In this document: positions 12,401 through 27,400 of the stretch, in pieces
Layout: every line of letters begins with the position of its first letter
Numbering within the stretch: the first letter of the stretch is position 1
Assembly (NCBI GenBank): GCA_964035545.1
Contig: OZ037770.1
Coordinates: forward strand, 3,515,662 to 3,579,661
Length of the DNA stretch: 64,000 nucleotides
From: Bugula neritina
Taxonomy: Eukaryota > Bryozoa > Gymnolaemata > Cheilostomatida > Bugulidae
Direction of reading: 5' to 3'
Made by a program: the position numbers and the translations under genes
The notes under the pieces: model-generated
Told to the model about the DNA's origin: nothing
Databases searched by the model: none
What the model saw: the letters and a program-made list of their open reading frames with translations, nothing else

Positions 12401-15400
12401 GTATACAAGTATTCAATTATTATATATACTCAGTGTGTGAATACTAACCAACTATACAACTGCTTACTATTATTTACATTTTATAGCACAAGAATATATA
12501 ATGGCATACCTTAAATTATGTTGCTTTTTCAATATTACAGTCTATATTTCATATAAAATTAAAAAAAAATTGCATTTCACATATTTTTCAATTAAATAAT
12601 GACAAGCCCTAGTTTTACTTGGTAGGAAACTCTTTTATGATTTCAAGTATTAAATTCTTTAAACAATACAAAAACTGTGACAAACAAACCTCTCAGGTAG
12701 AGTAGATAATTTACAGTCCCACATATTCAACTCTTTAAGTGATGAAAGTGATGACACAACCTCTGGTACTGTGTAGAGAGGATTCCCTCCTATGTTTAGT
12801 TTCTCTAACTGAGTCAGCTGGCACAGACTATAAACATACAGTGTTTGATATATATTTTAGTTTTACTTATACAGAGTACAATTACTAGAGTTGCTATAAC
12901 TACCACATGATTATGAAGGATAAAAAACTATACTATCAATTTATTCCTTCATAACAGATCTATATAATGTAACATACTATCATAACGCTGGACTGCTAAG
13001 TAAAAATATAACAGTTTATTATAATAGTACACAAGTATTTATTTTTAAACTCAGTGAATACTAATAAACTAGAAATTATTGCTTACTAATAATTACACTT
13101 TTATAGCACAACAGTATATAATGGCATATAACCTTAAAATTGTGTTATTCCCACAATATTATAAACCATTGCATATATATATGTGTGTAACTTCAAAACA
13201 TTGCATTTCACATTTTTCCAATTATTTTTCAATTATACAATGGCATACCATATAATTACACTTGGTAAGCATATAAAGTTGTCAAATATTAAATGTTTCA
13301 AACAATACAAAAACTGTGACAAACAAACCTCTCAGGTAGAGTAGATAATTCACATATCCTCATATCCAACTCTTTAAGTGATGTGAGTGATGACACAACT
13401 CCTGGTACTGTGTTGAGAGGATTGGACCCTATGTCTAGTTTCTCTAACTGAGTCAGCTGACACAGACTGTAATATAAAGTGTATGATATATATGTAGTCT
13501 GTATTACTATAATATTTTATACTATATTCACATATTGTTTTCAACCAGGTGAAACTATATACAACTTAACTACCAAGCAACTTATTAAGTAGCATTGTAC
13601 ATGCAGAGCATGAGAAGTTAACAGTTTATTATAATAGTATACAAGTATCCAATTATTATATATACTCAGTGCATGAATACTAATAAACTATACAACTGCT
13701 TACTATTATTTAAATGTTCATAGCACAAGAATATATAATGACATATACCTTAAAATTTCACTATTTTCCCAATATTACAGACCATATTTCATATAGAATT
13801 CAAAAAAATTGCATTTTACATATTTTTCAATTGTATAATGACATGCCCTAATTACACTTGGTAAGAAACTATTTTATGATTTCAAGTCTCAAATGTTTCA
13901 AAAAACACAAAATCTGGGACAAACAAACCTTTCAGGTAGATGAGATAATTTACAGTTCCACATATTCAACTTTTTAAGTGATGTGAGTGATGACACAACT
14001 TCTGGTACTGTGTTGAGAGGATTCCATCTTATGTTTAGTTTCTCTAACTGAGTCAGCTGACACAGACTATAAACATACAGTGTTTGATATATTTAGTTTC
14101 ACTTATACAGAGTACAATTACTAGAGTTGCTATAACTACCACATGATTATGAGTGATAAAAAACTATACTATCAATTTATTTCTTCATAACAGATCTATA
14201 TAATGTAACATACTACCATAACGCTTGACTACTAGGTAAAAATATAACAGTTTATTATAATAGTACACAAGTATTTATTTTTAAACTCAGTGAACACTAA
14301 TAAACTAGAAATTATTGCATACTATTAATTACATTTTTATAGCACAACAATATATAATGGCATATAACTTTAAAATTGTGTTTTTCCCACAATATTATAA
14401 ACCATTGCATATATATATATGTGTAACTTCAAAACACTGCATTTCATATTTTTCAATTATACAATGGTACACCATAATAACACTTGTTATGCATATAAAG
14501 TTGTCAAATATTGAATGTTTTAAACAATACAAAAATATTGTGACACAAACCTCTCAGGTAGAATAGATAATTTACAGTTCCCCATATCCAACTCTTTAAG
14601 TGTTGTGAGTGAAAACACAACTTCTGGTACTGTGTTGAGAGTATTCCAACCTATGTCTAGTTTCTCTAACTGAGTCAGCTGACACAGACTGTAATATAAA
14701 GTGTATGATATATGTAGTCCTCATTACTATAATATTTTATACTTTATTCACATTTTGTTTTCAACCAGGTAAAACTATATACAACTTAGCTACCAAGCAA
14801 CTTATTGCAGCATTGTACATGCAGAGCATGAGAAGTTGACAGTTTATTATAATAGTATACAAGTATTCAATTATTATATACACTCAGTGTGTGAATACTA
14901 ATCAATTATACAACTGCTTACTATTATTTACATTTTTATAGCACAAGAATATATTATAATGGCATACCTCAAATTATGTTATTTTCACAATACTACAGAC
15001 CATATTTCATATAGAATTAATAAATTGCATTTCACATATTTTTCAATTATATAATGACATAACCTAACAATACTTGGTAAGAAATTATTTTATAATTTCA
15101 AGTATTAAGTGTTTCAAACAATACAAAAACTGTGACAAACAAACCTCTTAGGGAGAGTAGATAATTCACAGTTCCCCATATTCAACTCTTTAAGTGATGT
15201 GAGTGATGACACAACTTCTGGTACTGTGTTGAGAGGATTCCATCTTATGTTTAGTTTCTCTAACTGAGTCAGCTGACACAGACTATAAACATACAGTGTT
15301 TGATATATTTAGTTTCACTTATACAGAGTACAATTACTAGAGTTGCTATAACTACCACATGATTATGAGTGATAAAAAACTATACTATCAATTTATTTCT

Positions 15401-18400
15401 TCATAACAGATCTATATAATGTAACATACTACCATAACGCTTGACTACTAGGTAAAAATATAACAGTTTATTATAATAGTACACAAGTATTTATTTTTAA
15501 ACTCAGTGAACACTAATAAACTAGAAATTATTGCATACTATTAATTACATTTTTATAGCACAACAATATATAATGGCATATAACTTTAAAATTGTGTTTT
15601 TCCCACAATATTATAAACCATTGCATATATATATATGTGTAACTTCAAAACACTGCATTTCATATTTTTCAATTATACAATGGTACACCATAATAACACT
15701 TGTTATGCATATAAAGTTGTCAAATATTGAATGTTTTAAACAATACAAAAATATTGTGACACAAACCTCTCAGGTAGAATAGATAATTTACAGTTCCCCA
15801 TATCCAACTCTTTAAGTGTTGTGAGTGAAAACACAACTTCTGGTACTGTGTTGAGAGTATTCCAACCTATGTCTAGTTTCTCTAACTGAGTCAGCTGACA
15901 CAGACTGTAATATAAAGTGTATGATATATGTAGTCCTCATTACTATAATATTTTATACTTTATTCACATTTTGTTTTCAACCAGGTAAAACTATATACAA
16001 CTTAGCTACCAAGCAACTTATTGCAGCATTGTACATGCAGAGCATGAGAAGTTGACAGTTTATTATAATAGTATACAAGTATTCAATTATTATATACACT
16101 CAGTGTGTGAATACTAATCAATTATACAACTGCTTACTATTATTTACATTTTTATAGCACAAGAATATATTATAATGGCATACCTCAAATTATGTTATTT
16201 TCACAATACTACAGACCATATTTCATATAGAATTAATAAATTGCATTTCACATATTTTTCAATTATATAATGACATAACCTAACAATACTTGGTAAGAAA
16301 TTATTTTATAATTTCAAGTATTAAGTGTTTCAAACAATACAAAAACTGTGACAAACAAACCTCTTAGGGAGAGTAGATAATTCACAGTTCCCCATATTCA
16401 ACTCTTTAAGTGATGTGAGTGATGACACAACTTCTGGTACTGTGTTGAGAGGAATCGATCCTATGTATAATTTCTCTAACTGAGTCAACTGACATAGGCT
16501 ATAAACATACAGTGTTTGATATATTTAGTTTTACTTATACAGAGTACAATTACTAGAGTTACTATAGCTACCACATGATTATGAGAGATAAAAAATTATG
16601 CTATCAATTTATCCCTTCATAACAGATCTATATAATGTAACATACTATCATAACGCTTGACTACAATATAGGTAAAAATATAACAGTTTATTATAATAGT
16701 ACACAAGTATTTATAATTTAAAACTCAATGAACACTAATAAACTAGAAATTATTGCTTACTAATAATTACATTTTCATAGCACAGCAATATATAATGGCA
16801 TTTAACCTTAAAATTGTGTTATTCCCACAATATTATAAACCATTGCATATATTTGTGTAACTTCAATACATTGCATTTCATATTTTTCAATTATATAATA
16901 AATGACATACCGTAATAACACTTGGTATAAGCATATAAAGATGTCAATTATTGAAGGTTTCAAACAATAAAAAGAATTAGCAATACAAACCTCTCAGGTA
17001 GAGTAGATAATTTACAGCCCCCCATTTGCAACTCTTTAAGTAATGTGAATGATGACACAACTTCTGGCACTGTGTTGAGAGGATTATATGCTATGCCTAG
17101 CGTCTCTAACTGAGTCAGCTGACATAGACTGTAATATAAAGTGTATGATATATATGTAGTCTGCATTACTATAATATTTTATACTTTATTCACATTTTGT
17201 TTTCAACCAGGTAAAACTATATACAACTTAACTACCAAGCAACTTATTGCAGCATTGTACATGCAGAGCATGAGAAGTTAACAGTTTATTATAATAGTAT
17301 ACAAGTATTTATAATTTAAAACTCAATGAACACTAATAAACTAGAAATTATTGCTTACTAATAATTACATTTTCATAGCACAGCAATATATAATGGCATT
17401 TAACCTTAAAATTGTGTTATTCCCACAATATTATAAACCATTGCATATATTTGTGTAACTTCAATACATTGCATTTCATATTTTTCAATTATATAATAAA
17501 TGACATACCGTAATAACACTTGGTATAAGCATATAAAGATGTCAATTATTGAAGGTTTCAAACAATAAAAAGAATTAGCAATACAAACCTCTCAGGTAGA
17601 GTAGATAATTTACAGCCCCCCATTTGCAACTCTTTAAGTAATGTGAATGATGACACAACTTCTGGCACTGTGTTGAGAGGATTATATGCTATGCCTAGCG
17701 TCTCTAACTGAGTCAGCTGACATAGACTGTAATATAAAGTGTATGATATATATGTAGTCTGCATTACTATAATATTTTATACTTTATTCACATTTTGTTT
17801 TCAACCAGGTAAAACTATATACAACTTAACTACCAAGCAACTTATTGCAGCATTGTACATGCAGAGCATGAGAAGTTAACAGTTTATTATAATAGTATAC
17901 AAGTATTCAATTATTATATATACTCAGTGTGTGAATACTAATCAACTATACAACTGCTTACTATTATTTACATTTTATAGCACAAGAATATATAATGGCA
18001 TACCTTAAATTATGTTGTTTTTACAATATTACAGTCTATATTTCATATAAAATTCAAAAAAAATTGCATTTCACATATTTTTCAATTATATAATGACAAG
18101 CCCTAGTTTTACTTGGTAGGAAACTCTTTTATGATTTCAAGTATTAAATTCTTTAAACAATACAAAAACTGTGACAAACAAACCTCTCAGGTAGAGTAGA
18201 TAATTTACAGTCCCACATATTCAACTCTTTAAGTGATGTGAGTGATGATACAACTACTGGTACTGTGTTGAGAGGATTCCCTCCTATGTATAGTTTCTCT
18301 AACTGAGTCAGCTGGCACAGACTATAAACATACAGTGTTTGATATATATTTTAGTTTTACTTATACAGAGTACAATTACTAGAGTTGCTATAACTACCAC

Positions 18401-21400
18401 ATGATTATGAGGGAGAAAAAACTATACTATCAATTTATTTCTTCATAACAGATCTATATAATGTAACATACTATCATAGCGCTGGACTGCTAAGTAAAAA
18501 TATAACAGTTTATTATAATAGTACACAAGTATTTATTTTTAAACTCAGTCAATACTAATAAACTAGAAATTATTGCTTACTAATAATTACACTTTTATAG
18601 CACAACAATATATAATGGCATATAACCTTAAAATTGTGTTATTCCCACAATACTATAAACCATTGCATATATATGTGTAACTTCAAAACATTGCATTTCA
18701 CATTTTTCCAATTATTTTTCAATTATACAATGGCATACCATAATAACACCTGGTAAGCATATAAAGTTGTCAAATATTATTTGTTCCAAACAATACAAAA
18801 ACTGTGATAAACAAACCTCTCAGGTAGAGTAGATAATTCACAGCTCCACATATACAACTCTTCAAGTGATGTGAGTGATGACACAACTTCTGGTACTGTG
18901 TAGAGAGGATTCCCTCCTATGCCTAGTTTCTCTAACTGAGTCAGCTGACACAGACTGTAATATAAAATGTATGATATATATGAGTCTGCATTACTATAAT
19001 ATTTTATACAATATCCGCACTTTGTTTTCAACCAGGTAAAACTATATACAACTTAACTACCAAGAAACTTATTGTAGCATTGTACATGCAGAGCATGAGA
19101 AGTTAACAGTTTATTACAATAGTATACAGGTATTCAATTATTATATATACTCAGTGTGTGAATACTAACCAACTATACAACTGCTTACTATTATTTACAT
19201 TTTTATAACACAAGAATATATAATGGCATAAATACCTTAAATTATGTTGTTTTCACAATATTACAGACCATATTTCATATGGAATTAAAAAAAATTGCAT
19301 TTCACATATTTTTCAATTATATAATGACATGCCCTAATTATACTTGGTAATAAGAAACTATTTTATGATTTCAAGTAATAAATGTTTCAAACAATACAAA
19401 ACCTGTGACAAACAAACCTCCCAGGTAGAGTAGAAAATTTACAGCTCCTCATATCCAACTGTTTAAGTGATGTGAGTGATGACACAACTTCTGGTACTGT
19501 GTTGAAAGGATTATCTTCTATGTGTAGTTTCTCTAACTGAGTCAGCTGACATAAACTGTAATATAAAGTGTATGATATATATGTAGTCTGCATTACCATA
19601 ACATTTTATACTATATTCACATTTTGTTTTCAACCAGGTAAAACTATATACAACTCAACTACCAAGCAACTTATTGTAACATTGTACATGCAGAGCATGA
19701 GAAGTTAACAGTTTATTATAATAGTATACAAGTATTCAATTATTATATATACTCAGTTTGTGAATACTAATCAACTATACAACTGCTTACTATTATTTAC
19801 ATTTTATAGCACAAGAATATATAATGGCATACCTTAAATTTTGTTATTTTCACAATATTACAGACCATATTTCATAAAGAATTAAAAAAATTGCATTTCA
19901 CAGATTTTTCAATTATATAATGACATAACCTAATTATACTTGATAAGGAACTATTTTATGATTTCGAGTATTAAATGTTTCAAACAATACAAAACTGTGA
20001 CAAACAAACCTTTCAGGTAGAGTAGATAATTCACAGCCTTCCATATTCAACTCTTCAAGTGATGTGAGTGATGACACAACTTCTAGTGCTGTGTTGAGAC
20101 GATTCCATCTTATGTCTAGTTTCTCTAACTGAGTCAGCTGACATAAACTGTAATATAAAGTGTGTAATATATGTAGTCTACTGTATCATATATATAATAA
20201 TATAATCTGTACTCAGCTATAATGTAAATTATGGAGCAAACAATTTTGTTGAAACAGGGTACAGCAAAAAAAAGCTATTATGCCATGTTATACGTGTAAT
20301 GGGTGCCCTGTGTAGAATTGAGTGATTAGATGTACATGTATAAAGACATCCTGTAAGTTTAATAGATAAGGGGTACATCTACAATGTAATGCGAGTATAT
20401 AGTATGATTTATAATAATAAATGGTTTACTTTGTTATAGCTAATCCGACACAAATTAGCATGTATTTAATATTCCGAAAATATTTTATTTTTAAGTATAT
20501 ATGGCTACATATAATATGCTTATAATATATTATGTGTTGCAGATAAACACCTTCTGTATAATCCTACATGTATACATGTACTGCAATAATATGTTACTTC
20601 TGTATTCAACTACATAAAACATGTTTTAATTTATGATAGCGTGTGTAACACTACAGTTTCCCACTGTCTAATTTCTACAACTCGTTCAGCTGGTAGAGAT
20701 ACAATGTTATACATATTACTATAGCTTTATATAGTGCATGATTACATCATGAGTATAAGAATGTACTTCAGCATTGACCCAGATACATGCATCGTGGGTG
20801 ATAATTACCACAACTAAACTCATTTAACATTTACACAGCTATCATAATAGACACTCACTTGTCTAGACTTGCTCTGTCAGTCAGGTGAGAAACACGTAGA
20901 CGCAGGGCTTTACCAGCAATCTCTCCAATGTTGTTTGGAATTCTCCCTTCCAGTTTCAGATCTCTGATGCAATTTCTCCCAACTTCATGTTTCACCTCAG
21001 CAGCAGTATATGACTTGGTATTAGCTTTCCATACATCCCACCAGTCTACAGGAGGCTGACCAGAATGTCTGAACCAGATTCTCATACTCTCTGTAACATC
21101 ATACAATGACAGTTTAATTATTACACAGTGTTAGCAGGTGATGTCTGTCATTCTGAAACCTGTCACATATATCTATTATTTGCTGCATGTGTGTCAGTCA
21201 CCATAGCTATATATAGACATATCTGACTACTTTAGGTTTATGAAAGTAAAATCTGCAAATTTAAAATGATCTCTATTTTTTTAAAAACAACTGCTTTGTG
21301 TAAAAACTTTGAAATTATGCTGCTTCAGTTTCAATGAAGATCTTTTTAAATAATGTTGACATATATTAAAAATTATATAAATATATTAATACATTTTAAA

Positions 21401-24400
21401 ATTGTTGTATTCTTACCTTCGTATGATGATGTGAACGTTGCAGTCAATGACAAGTACGTTACTAGTAGTAAAATAAGAATTTAAAAGTATTTCTATGGCT
21501 GGCCAGCCGAAACCTAAACTTGACTTCTAACATTCGAAATCTCGCTTCTGCCCCGCTGGGGGTATATCCGGTGTGACATTGTAACACTAAACACAACATC
21601 CTCCCTCTCAACAAAGAACGGTGATAACCCGTGTAAAATAAACGTAACATCCTTTACCAGTAATATGACAGTAACAGTGAAGATGAACATGGAAAGAAAT
21701 AAAATAAAAAGTAACATATATGTGTAGAATCTCCAAAGAAGACAGGACAATAAGAGCTAACTGACTGAGTGTAGTAAAACAAACTATGTACAAAGTAAGG
21801 AGTATCAAAGCCTCCTAGTTCATATCAAAATCTTTAAATCTTGATGGAAGCACCCCTCTACTGGACCTAACACCTCGCCTACCGATAGGGGGGACAACAC
21901 TGCGAGTTGGGGTAACTGCTTTAACTTCCTGGTCTGACACAACTGGTGTTGGAAGATTGGGGTTTGGTAGCTCTTCAGTATCCGTTGGGCTAGAAGAGTC
22001 CAGCTCGGAACTAGGACGAACAATCGTGTTATTGGGTTTCAAATGAACTCGATTTCTCCTTAGGAGTCGAGACCCATTATCAACGAGGTATGACCTCGGT
22101 GCACCATGATGTCCAACCACACATCCAGGTGTCCAGATCTTTTCTGGACCAGCTCTCATAAATACTTCAGAGCCTAGGGGTAAATTGGGTAGTTCCTTTG
22201 TCCGCTGATCGTAATATGCTTTAGCTGTCTGTTGTCTTGCTTTGAGAGCACCAGTGGAATTTACTGTACTTGGAGTCAGGAATGCGGTAGTCGTCGGGAG
22301 TCCAGTTCTCAAATTCCTGCTGAAAAGCATCTCTGCTGGACTATATAGACAACCACTCAGTGGTGTCTCTCTGTAGACTAGTAGAGAGTGATACACATCA
22401 ACCTGAGACTGTTCACACTTCCTTAAAAACTGCTTCACAGTCTGAACATACCGTTCAGCAAGACCATTTGACTGATGATGGTGTGGACTGGAGGTAACAA
22501 TATCAAAACACCAATCCTTACCAAACTGTTTCATCACATGACTTGTAAAGGGCATATTGTCCGCCATAATGGATTTGGGCACGCCATGAATTGAAAATAT
22601 GGATTTCAGGGCCATGACAACATGTTCTGCAGTTTTTCCACCTAATAAACGTAGTTCGGGAAAGTGTGACATGCAGTCAACTACTAACAAGTAGTCCTGA
22701 CCGCGAAACTGCATTATATCCATGGCTACAGTGTACCACGGCAATGTGGGCGTGTCATGAGGCATAAGTGGCTCCTTTGACTGCCTGTTCGCAAACATAG
22801 CACACTCACTGCACAGGCTAACCTTTGAATAGATGTCCTGATTCAGTCCCGGCCAACACAGTTGGTTTAAGGTCATACTTTTCATTTTCTGGCTCTTTGC
22901 CAGGTGCTTTATGTTCTATATGAACAATGTTCCACTGATAGCTCGAACAGGTTGAATGTCACAGGAACAAAAAAAATATGAAAAGATAAAGAAATTTATG
23001 TTCTCCAATATACTTTTTTATTTTTTTCAAAAGCCAATTCATGTTTAAGTTATAGCTTGTTGAAAAACACAGTCCCCCTTCCACATTCTTTTCAATTTAT
23101 ACGCTCCTGACTTGTTATTGTGTCTCAATATGCCTTGTATTTGAGTGCTTGTTAGTCTCGCTTCACTAACTTTGCCTATACTTCACAAGTGCCAGTGCTG
23201 CTGGCTCAAAAGCTAAATGTTATAAACTGTCAGCTAAAACCCAATCTTGTATTCCTAGGTTGGTTGGCCTAAATAAAACAATAGTCAAATCATGATTTCA
23301 TGTTTTAAAAATTTACTCTATTCTAACCTGCTGCCTAGCTAGTTCTATTTTTGATGTATAATTACAAAATTTGTGATACATTTTTTTGGCAACCATGTGA
23401 TTTATAAAATGCAGTAATGGTACTTATAATATTATATTATTATCATTATAATATATTATATAGTATTATGTGTGTTTTTATTATACTGCATAATATCTAT
23501 TTTATTATTGTTGTTGTGCAAACAAGTGCAATTAACCTAGTTTTCAAAATGTACCTCTAAATTATCAGAATATCAGTTTAGATATTTTCATGCTTTGTAA
23601 GGTAAACCTAAAAAAAGAGGCTGTATTCCCAAAGTAAAGGGTGTTGAACTATGAACTATATTAGATTAGCCACTCTGCTACCAAGTGCGTCAGTATAATA
23701 TTATATGAATAGCTCTGATGCTTTGTCTCCGGTGGCTGGCTGCGATATGATAACTTGGCCAACTTCCAAGAGTTTAAAATTGGCGCAATTATTCAAGAGG
23801 TTACATACTGCACAGAGCTAGCAGTGATAGTAACCTTGCTATTGGCAGTACTTATTACAACTGCCAGCATATAAGCTGCATTGTAGAATGCCGTTGGGGT
23901 AGGCTATTAAAACCAAATTCTGCTCTCTAATATACCTAAGACACAATGCAGCAACATAATTGTTCATTTCAAATTACATTGCCACCCTTACATGAGCTGT
24001 GGGCTTCATAAAGATTCATATGATTAGAGATTTATGCTATAGGCTAGCTATGATGAAAATAACACACCATTGTCAAAGTTAACTTCAAGTATGTTGTTTT
24101 CCAGAAACTCAGTAATGTCCATTTATCTCTCGCATACAAATACTTATGTAATAGCATACAGTTTAAGTTTTATTTTAAAGCACATCTGCAAACTCTACAA
24201 TAAGAGCTTGCTTCCAGTCTATTTCAGACCTGTTTTTGTAGCTAGTAATACGCAAGCTACTTATTTTTAAACTTTTGGGTTATTTGTTCAAAACCATTAG
24301 CTTTGCTAGTAACCCGAGACTATTGCAACAGTTGACTGCTATCAACATGAATTGACAGCCTAATAATTATAACCCGTTTGCGCGCGAAATATTTATGTAA

Positions 24401-27400
24401 TGATAGTGACTCATATAGTGAGCAACCCATTAACGATGACTGCGTGGTCTAGAGGTTAGAGGCGTCAGCGACGAGTTGGTTGGTCATGGTTCAACCCTGT
24501 TTTGTTGCAATTTTTTTTGTCAATTTATGCAAATCCTACGCATGTATAATAAATATGGCTATAAGTGTAAAGTTTTTTTTTTAACTTTTGTTCAACAGTA
24601 AGACAACATACATGCATAATAATTAGATACTGAACGCTGGACTAAACCTTAAATTGATCTTATAGAATACAATGTACTTAAAATAATCATATGTGAATTA
24701 GAGAAACTGAAAGTACACCTGCTGTGCTATAGACCTTTACTGACAAGACTGCAAAGTGAAGTGATTTAGCTGAAATTAACTCTGCCAAACAAACAAAGAA
24801 TTATGTTGTGCTAAGGCATTTTCAATATATTATTGTAACATAGTGAGATGATTCAGCTAAGTGCTAATGTAAAACAGGGAACATTATCTTGGCAGAAATC
24901 CAATAGATTGCCAATTTGTGCGAGAGGGTACTATATGTTATTGTGATAGCGCAGAGCGGCAAACGTACTAGGAATGTTATAATTAGTCACAGGAGCGTAG
25001 CTAGAACCACCATATGAAGAATTTAGAAAATTGCAGTGAAACTTGCAAAATGGTGTATGTTTTTACCAAATTGTGAAGAGCATAAACAGAATTTCAAAAA
25101 ACAAAGAAAGTATATTAGAGAAAACATATCAAGGAATGTCAAGTTTAACTTTTAGACTTTATAAAATGAATCCCCTGTGCTACAGCAGTGGAACATGGAG
25201 GGTATAAAATTTTACTTATTATGCAACAACTTTCTCAGAAAATTTTTTATTGAAAAATTAAAAAAGTATATGAAAGAGGAATGCAAGAGCTATCTTTTCA
25301 TGTAAAATTTGTTAATGTGAGACAAAAACTGTTCGAGCTATCCCCTGGAAACCGTTTATATATAACATAAAGCAGTGCTTGAATCTGGAAAGTAATGACC
25401 TTAAACTAACTGTGAATAAACAGACCTACGGGCTCGCTCTTTACACTTCTGTATTCCCAAATGTCCCTGGTGAATCTTGTTCAACATTTCTTTTCGTGCA
25501 CCAACCGGAACAACTAGGCGCTCACCTACGAAAAGAAAACCACCAGCTTCATATAGTTCATCTCTTACCAACCAATAGGGTTGTAGGTTGGCAGGTGCAT
25601 GACTACGATGCGTCCAGTCCCAACCCTCTTGGCACGCCTGCTTGAGATCCGACATTGTTGTGTCATCCGAATATGCCGTACTCAACCAGTCACTCATCTC
25701 ACTTGCAACCTCCAGCGAGTGAACCATCACTACTTCATCCTCCAGGTCAGCTTGGGTCGACGGAGTCTTAGTGCTATACGCTCTAGACAGAGTATCAGCA
25801 AGATAGAGATATTTCCCTGGGACATAGGTGACCTGGGCTACTTCATAACGTTGTAATCTCAGGAGCAGTCGTTGTAGCCGTGGAGATGCTTTATGTAAAG
25901 GTTTCTTCATTATGGATAACAAGGGACTGTGATCAGTCTGTAGTGCTATAGGACGACCATAAACATAGCTATGGAAGTACTCACAGCCAAAGACCATAGC
26001 TAGTAACTCTTTATCAATTTGGGGATAATTGATCTCAGCACTGGTCAGGGCCCGAGAGCCATAGGCTACAGGCCTACCCTGCTGTAGTAGCACAGCACCA
26101 AGCCCAGACTTTGAGGCATCTACTTGGAGATTTACCGGCTTGTTTACATCAAAGTACTTCAAAACACTGTCATTCATGAGAACACTTCTGATATTGGCCA
26201 TGGCTGATTGCTGTTCTGGACCCCAGAACCAATCCACATCCTTCTTCAAAAGGCATCTGAGAGGTTCAGTAATTGTGGACATATTCGGGATGTAGTTCCT
26301 AAGAAAGTTGACTGTGCCCAACAGCCGTTGTACACCATTTCTGTCTGTGGGTTCAGGCATGTCTGCAATAGCTGACACCTTGTTTGGGTCAGGCTTTAGA
26401 CCATCTACGGACACAATATGCCCAAGGTAGTTGACTTCTTGCCGATTAACTTGAATTTTTTCTTTGTTAAAACGCACATTGCACTCCCGGGCTCTCTGCA
26501 ATACTTTGTGGAGGTTATTGTCATGTTCCGCCTGCGTGCGACCGGCCACAATTAGGTCATCAAAGTATATGGAGACCGCTAGATCACCAAAAATCTGTTC
26601 GACACGTTTTTCGAACACTTCGGCAGATGAGTGAAGGCCAAATGGTAGTCTTTTATAGCAATATCTGCCAAATGGCGTGTTGAACGTAGTGAGAAGACTA
26701 CTTTCAGGGGATAGGCGGATATGCCAATAGCCATGCTTCATATCCAGAATAGTAAAGCGTTTCATGCCATTAAACCTGGTGGCAGCGGTATTTGTTTCGG
26801 CTCCTGTGTCAACTTTGAAAGAATTTCTTTCACTGTCCTTCAACTTGACATCCACAAACCACGACTTCTTAGCCTCGACTGTCTCTACCATTCCGATAAA
26901 CAAGGTTGAAAGATTTTTATCCAGCACTTCTTCTCCAGTCTCGACTCCAACGGCATGAACGAGCTTTTTTGGGCATCGTTTTTCAAAGTGATTTAAACCA
27001 TGACAACTGTTACACTTTTTGCCATATGCCGGACATTTGCCGTAGACATGTTCATACGAACAGAATCTGCATTTTATCTTCTTGTCAGTGGTAAGTCCAC
27101 CCTTGTGAATGGGTTTGTTGACAACAGTGGCAACCTGTCTCATCGCTAAACTAGACTTATCCCCATCAGCAATCAGGCTCAGCTGTGCTTCAGTCATCTC
27201 AGTAGCCCGAATATCCTCTACGGCTTTTTCTAAAGTCATCGTGTTGTCACGAAGTAATCTTTCCTTCAGCTTTACAGATGTCAAGCCAAAAACGATACGA
27301 CATAGCAACATCTTTGACTTCACACCCTCTGGAAAGTCACACCGCGATGCCTGTGACTTGAGTCGCTTTAAATATACATCTATAGGCTCACTTTCAGTCT

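Noticed and set aside
14315-15782. Two identical 83-codon plus-strand frames
   Set aside because: They lie in introns of the minus-strand gene and are identical only because of the 1216-bp duplication.
24437-24520. Possible functional tRNA gene
   Set aside because: Pol III boxes are present, but the acceptor and anticodon stems do not pair. It is better explained as a SINE.
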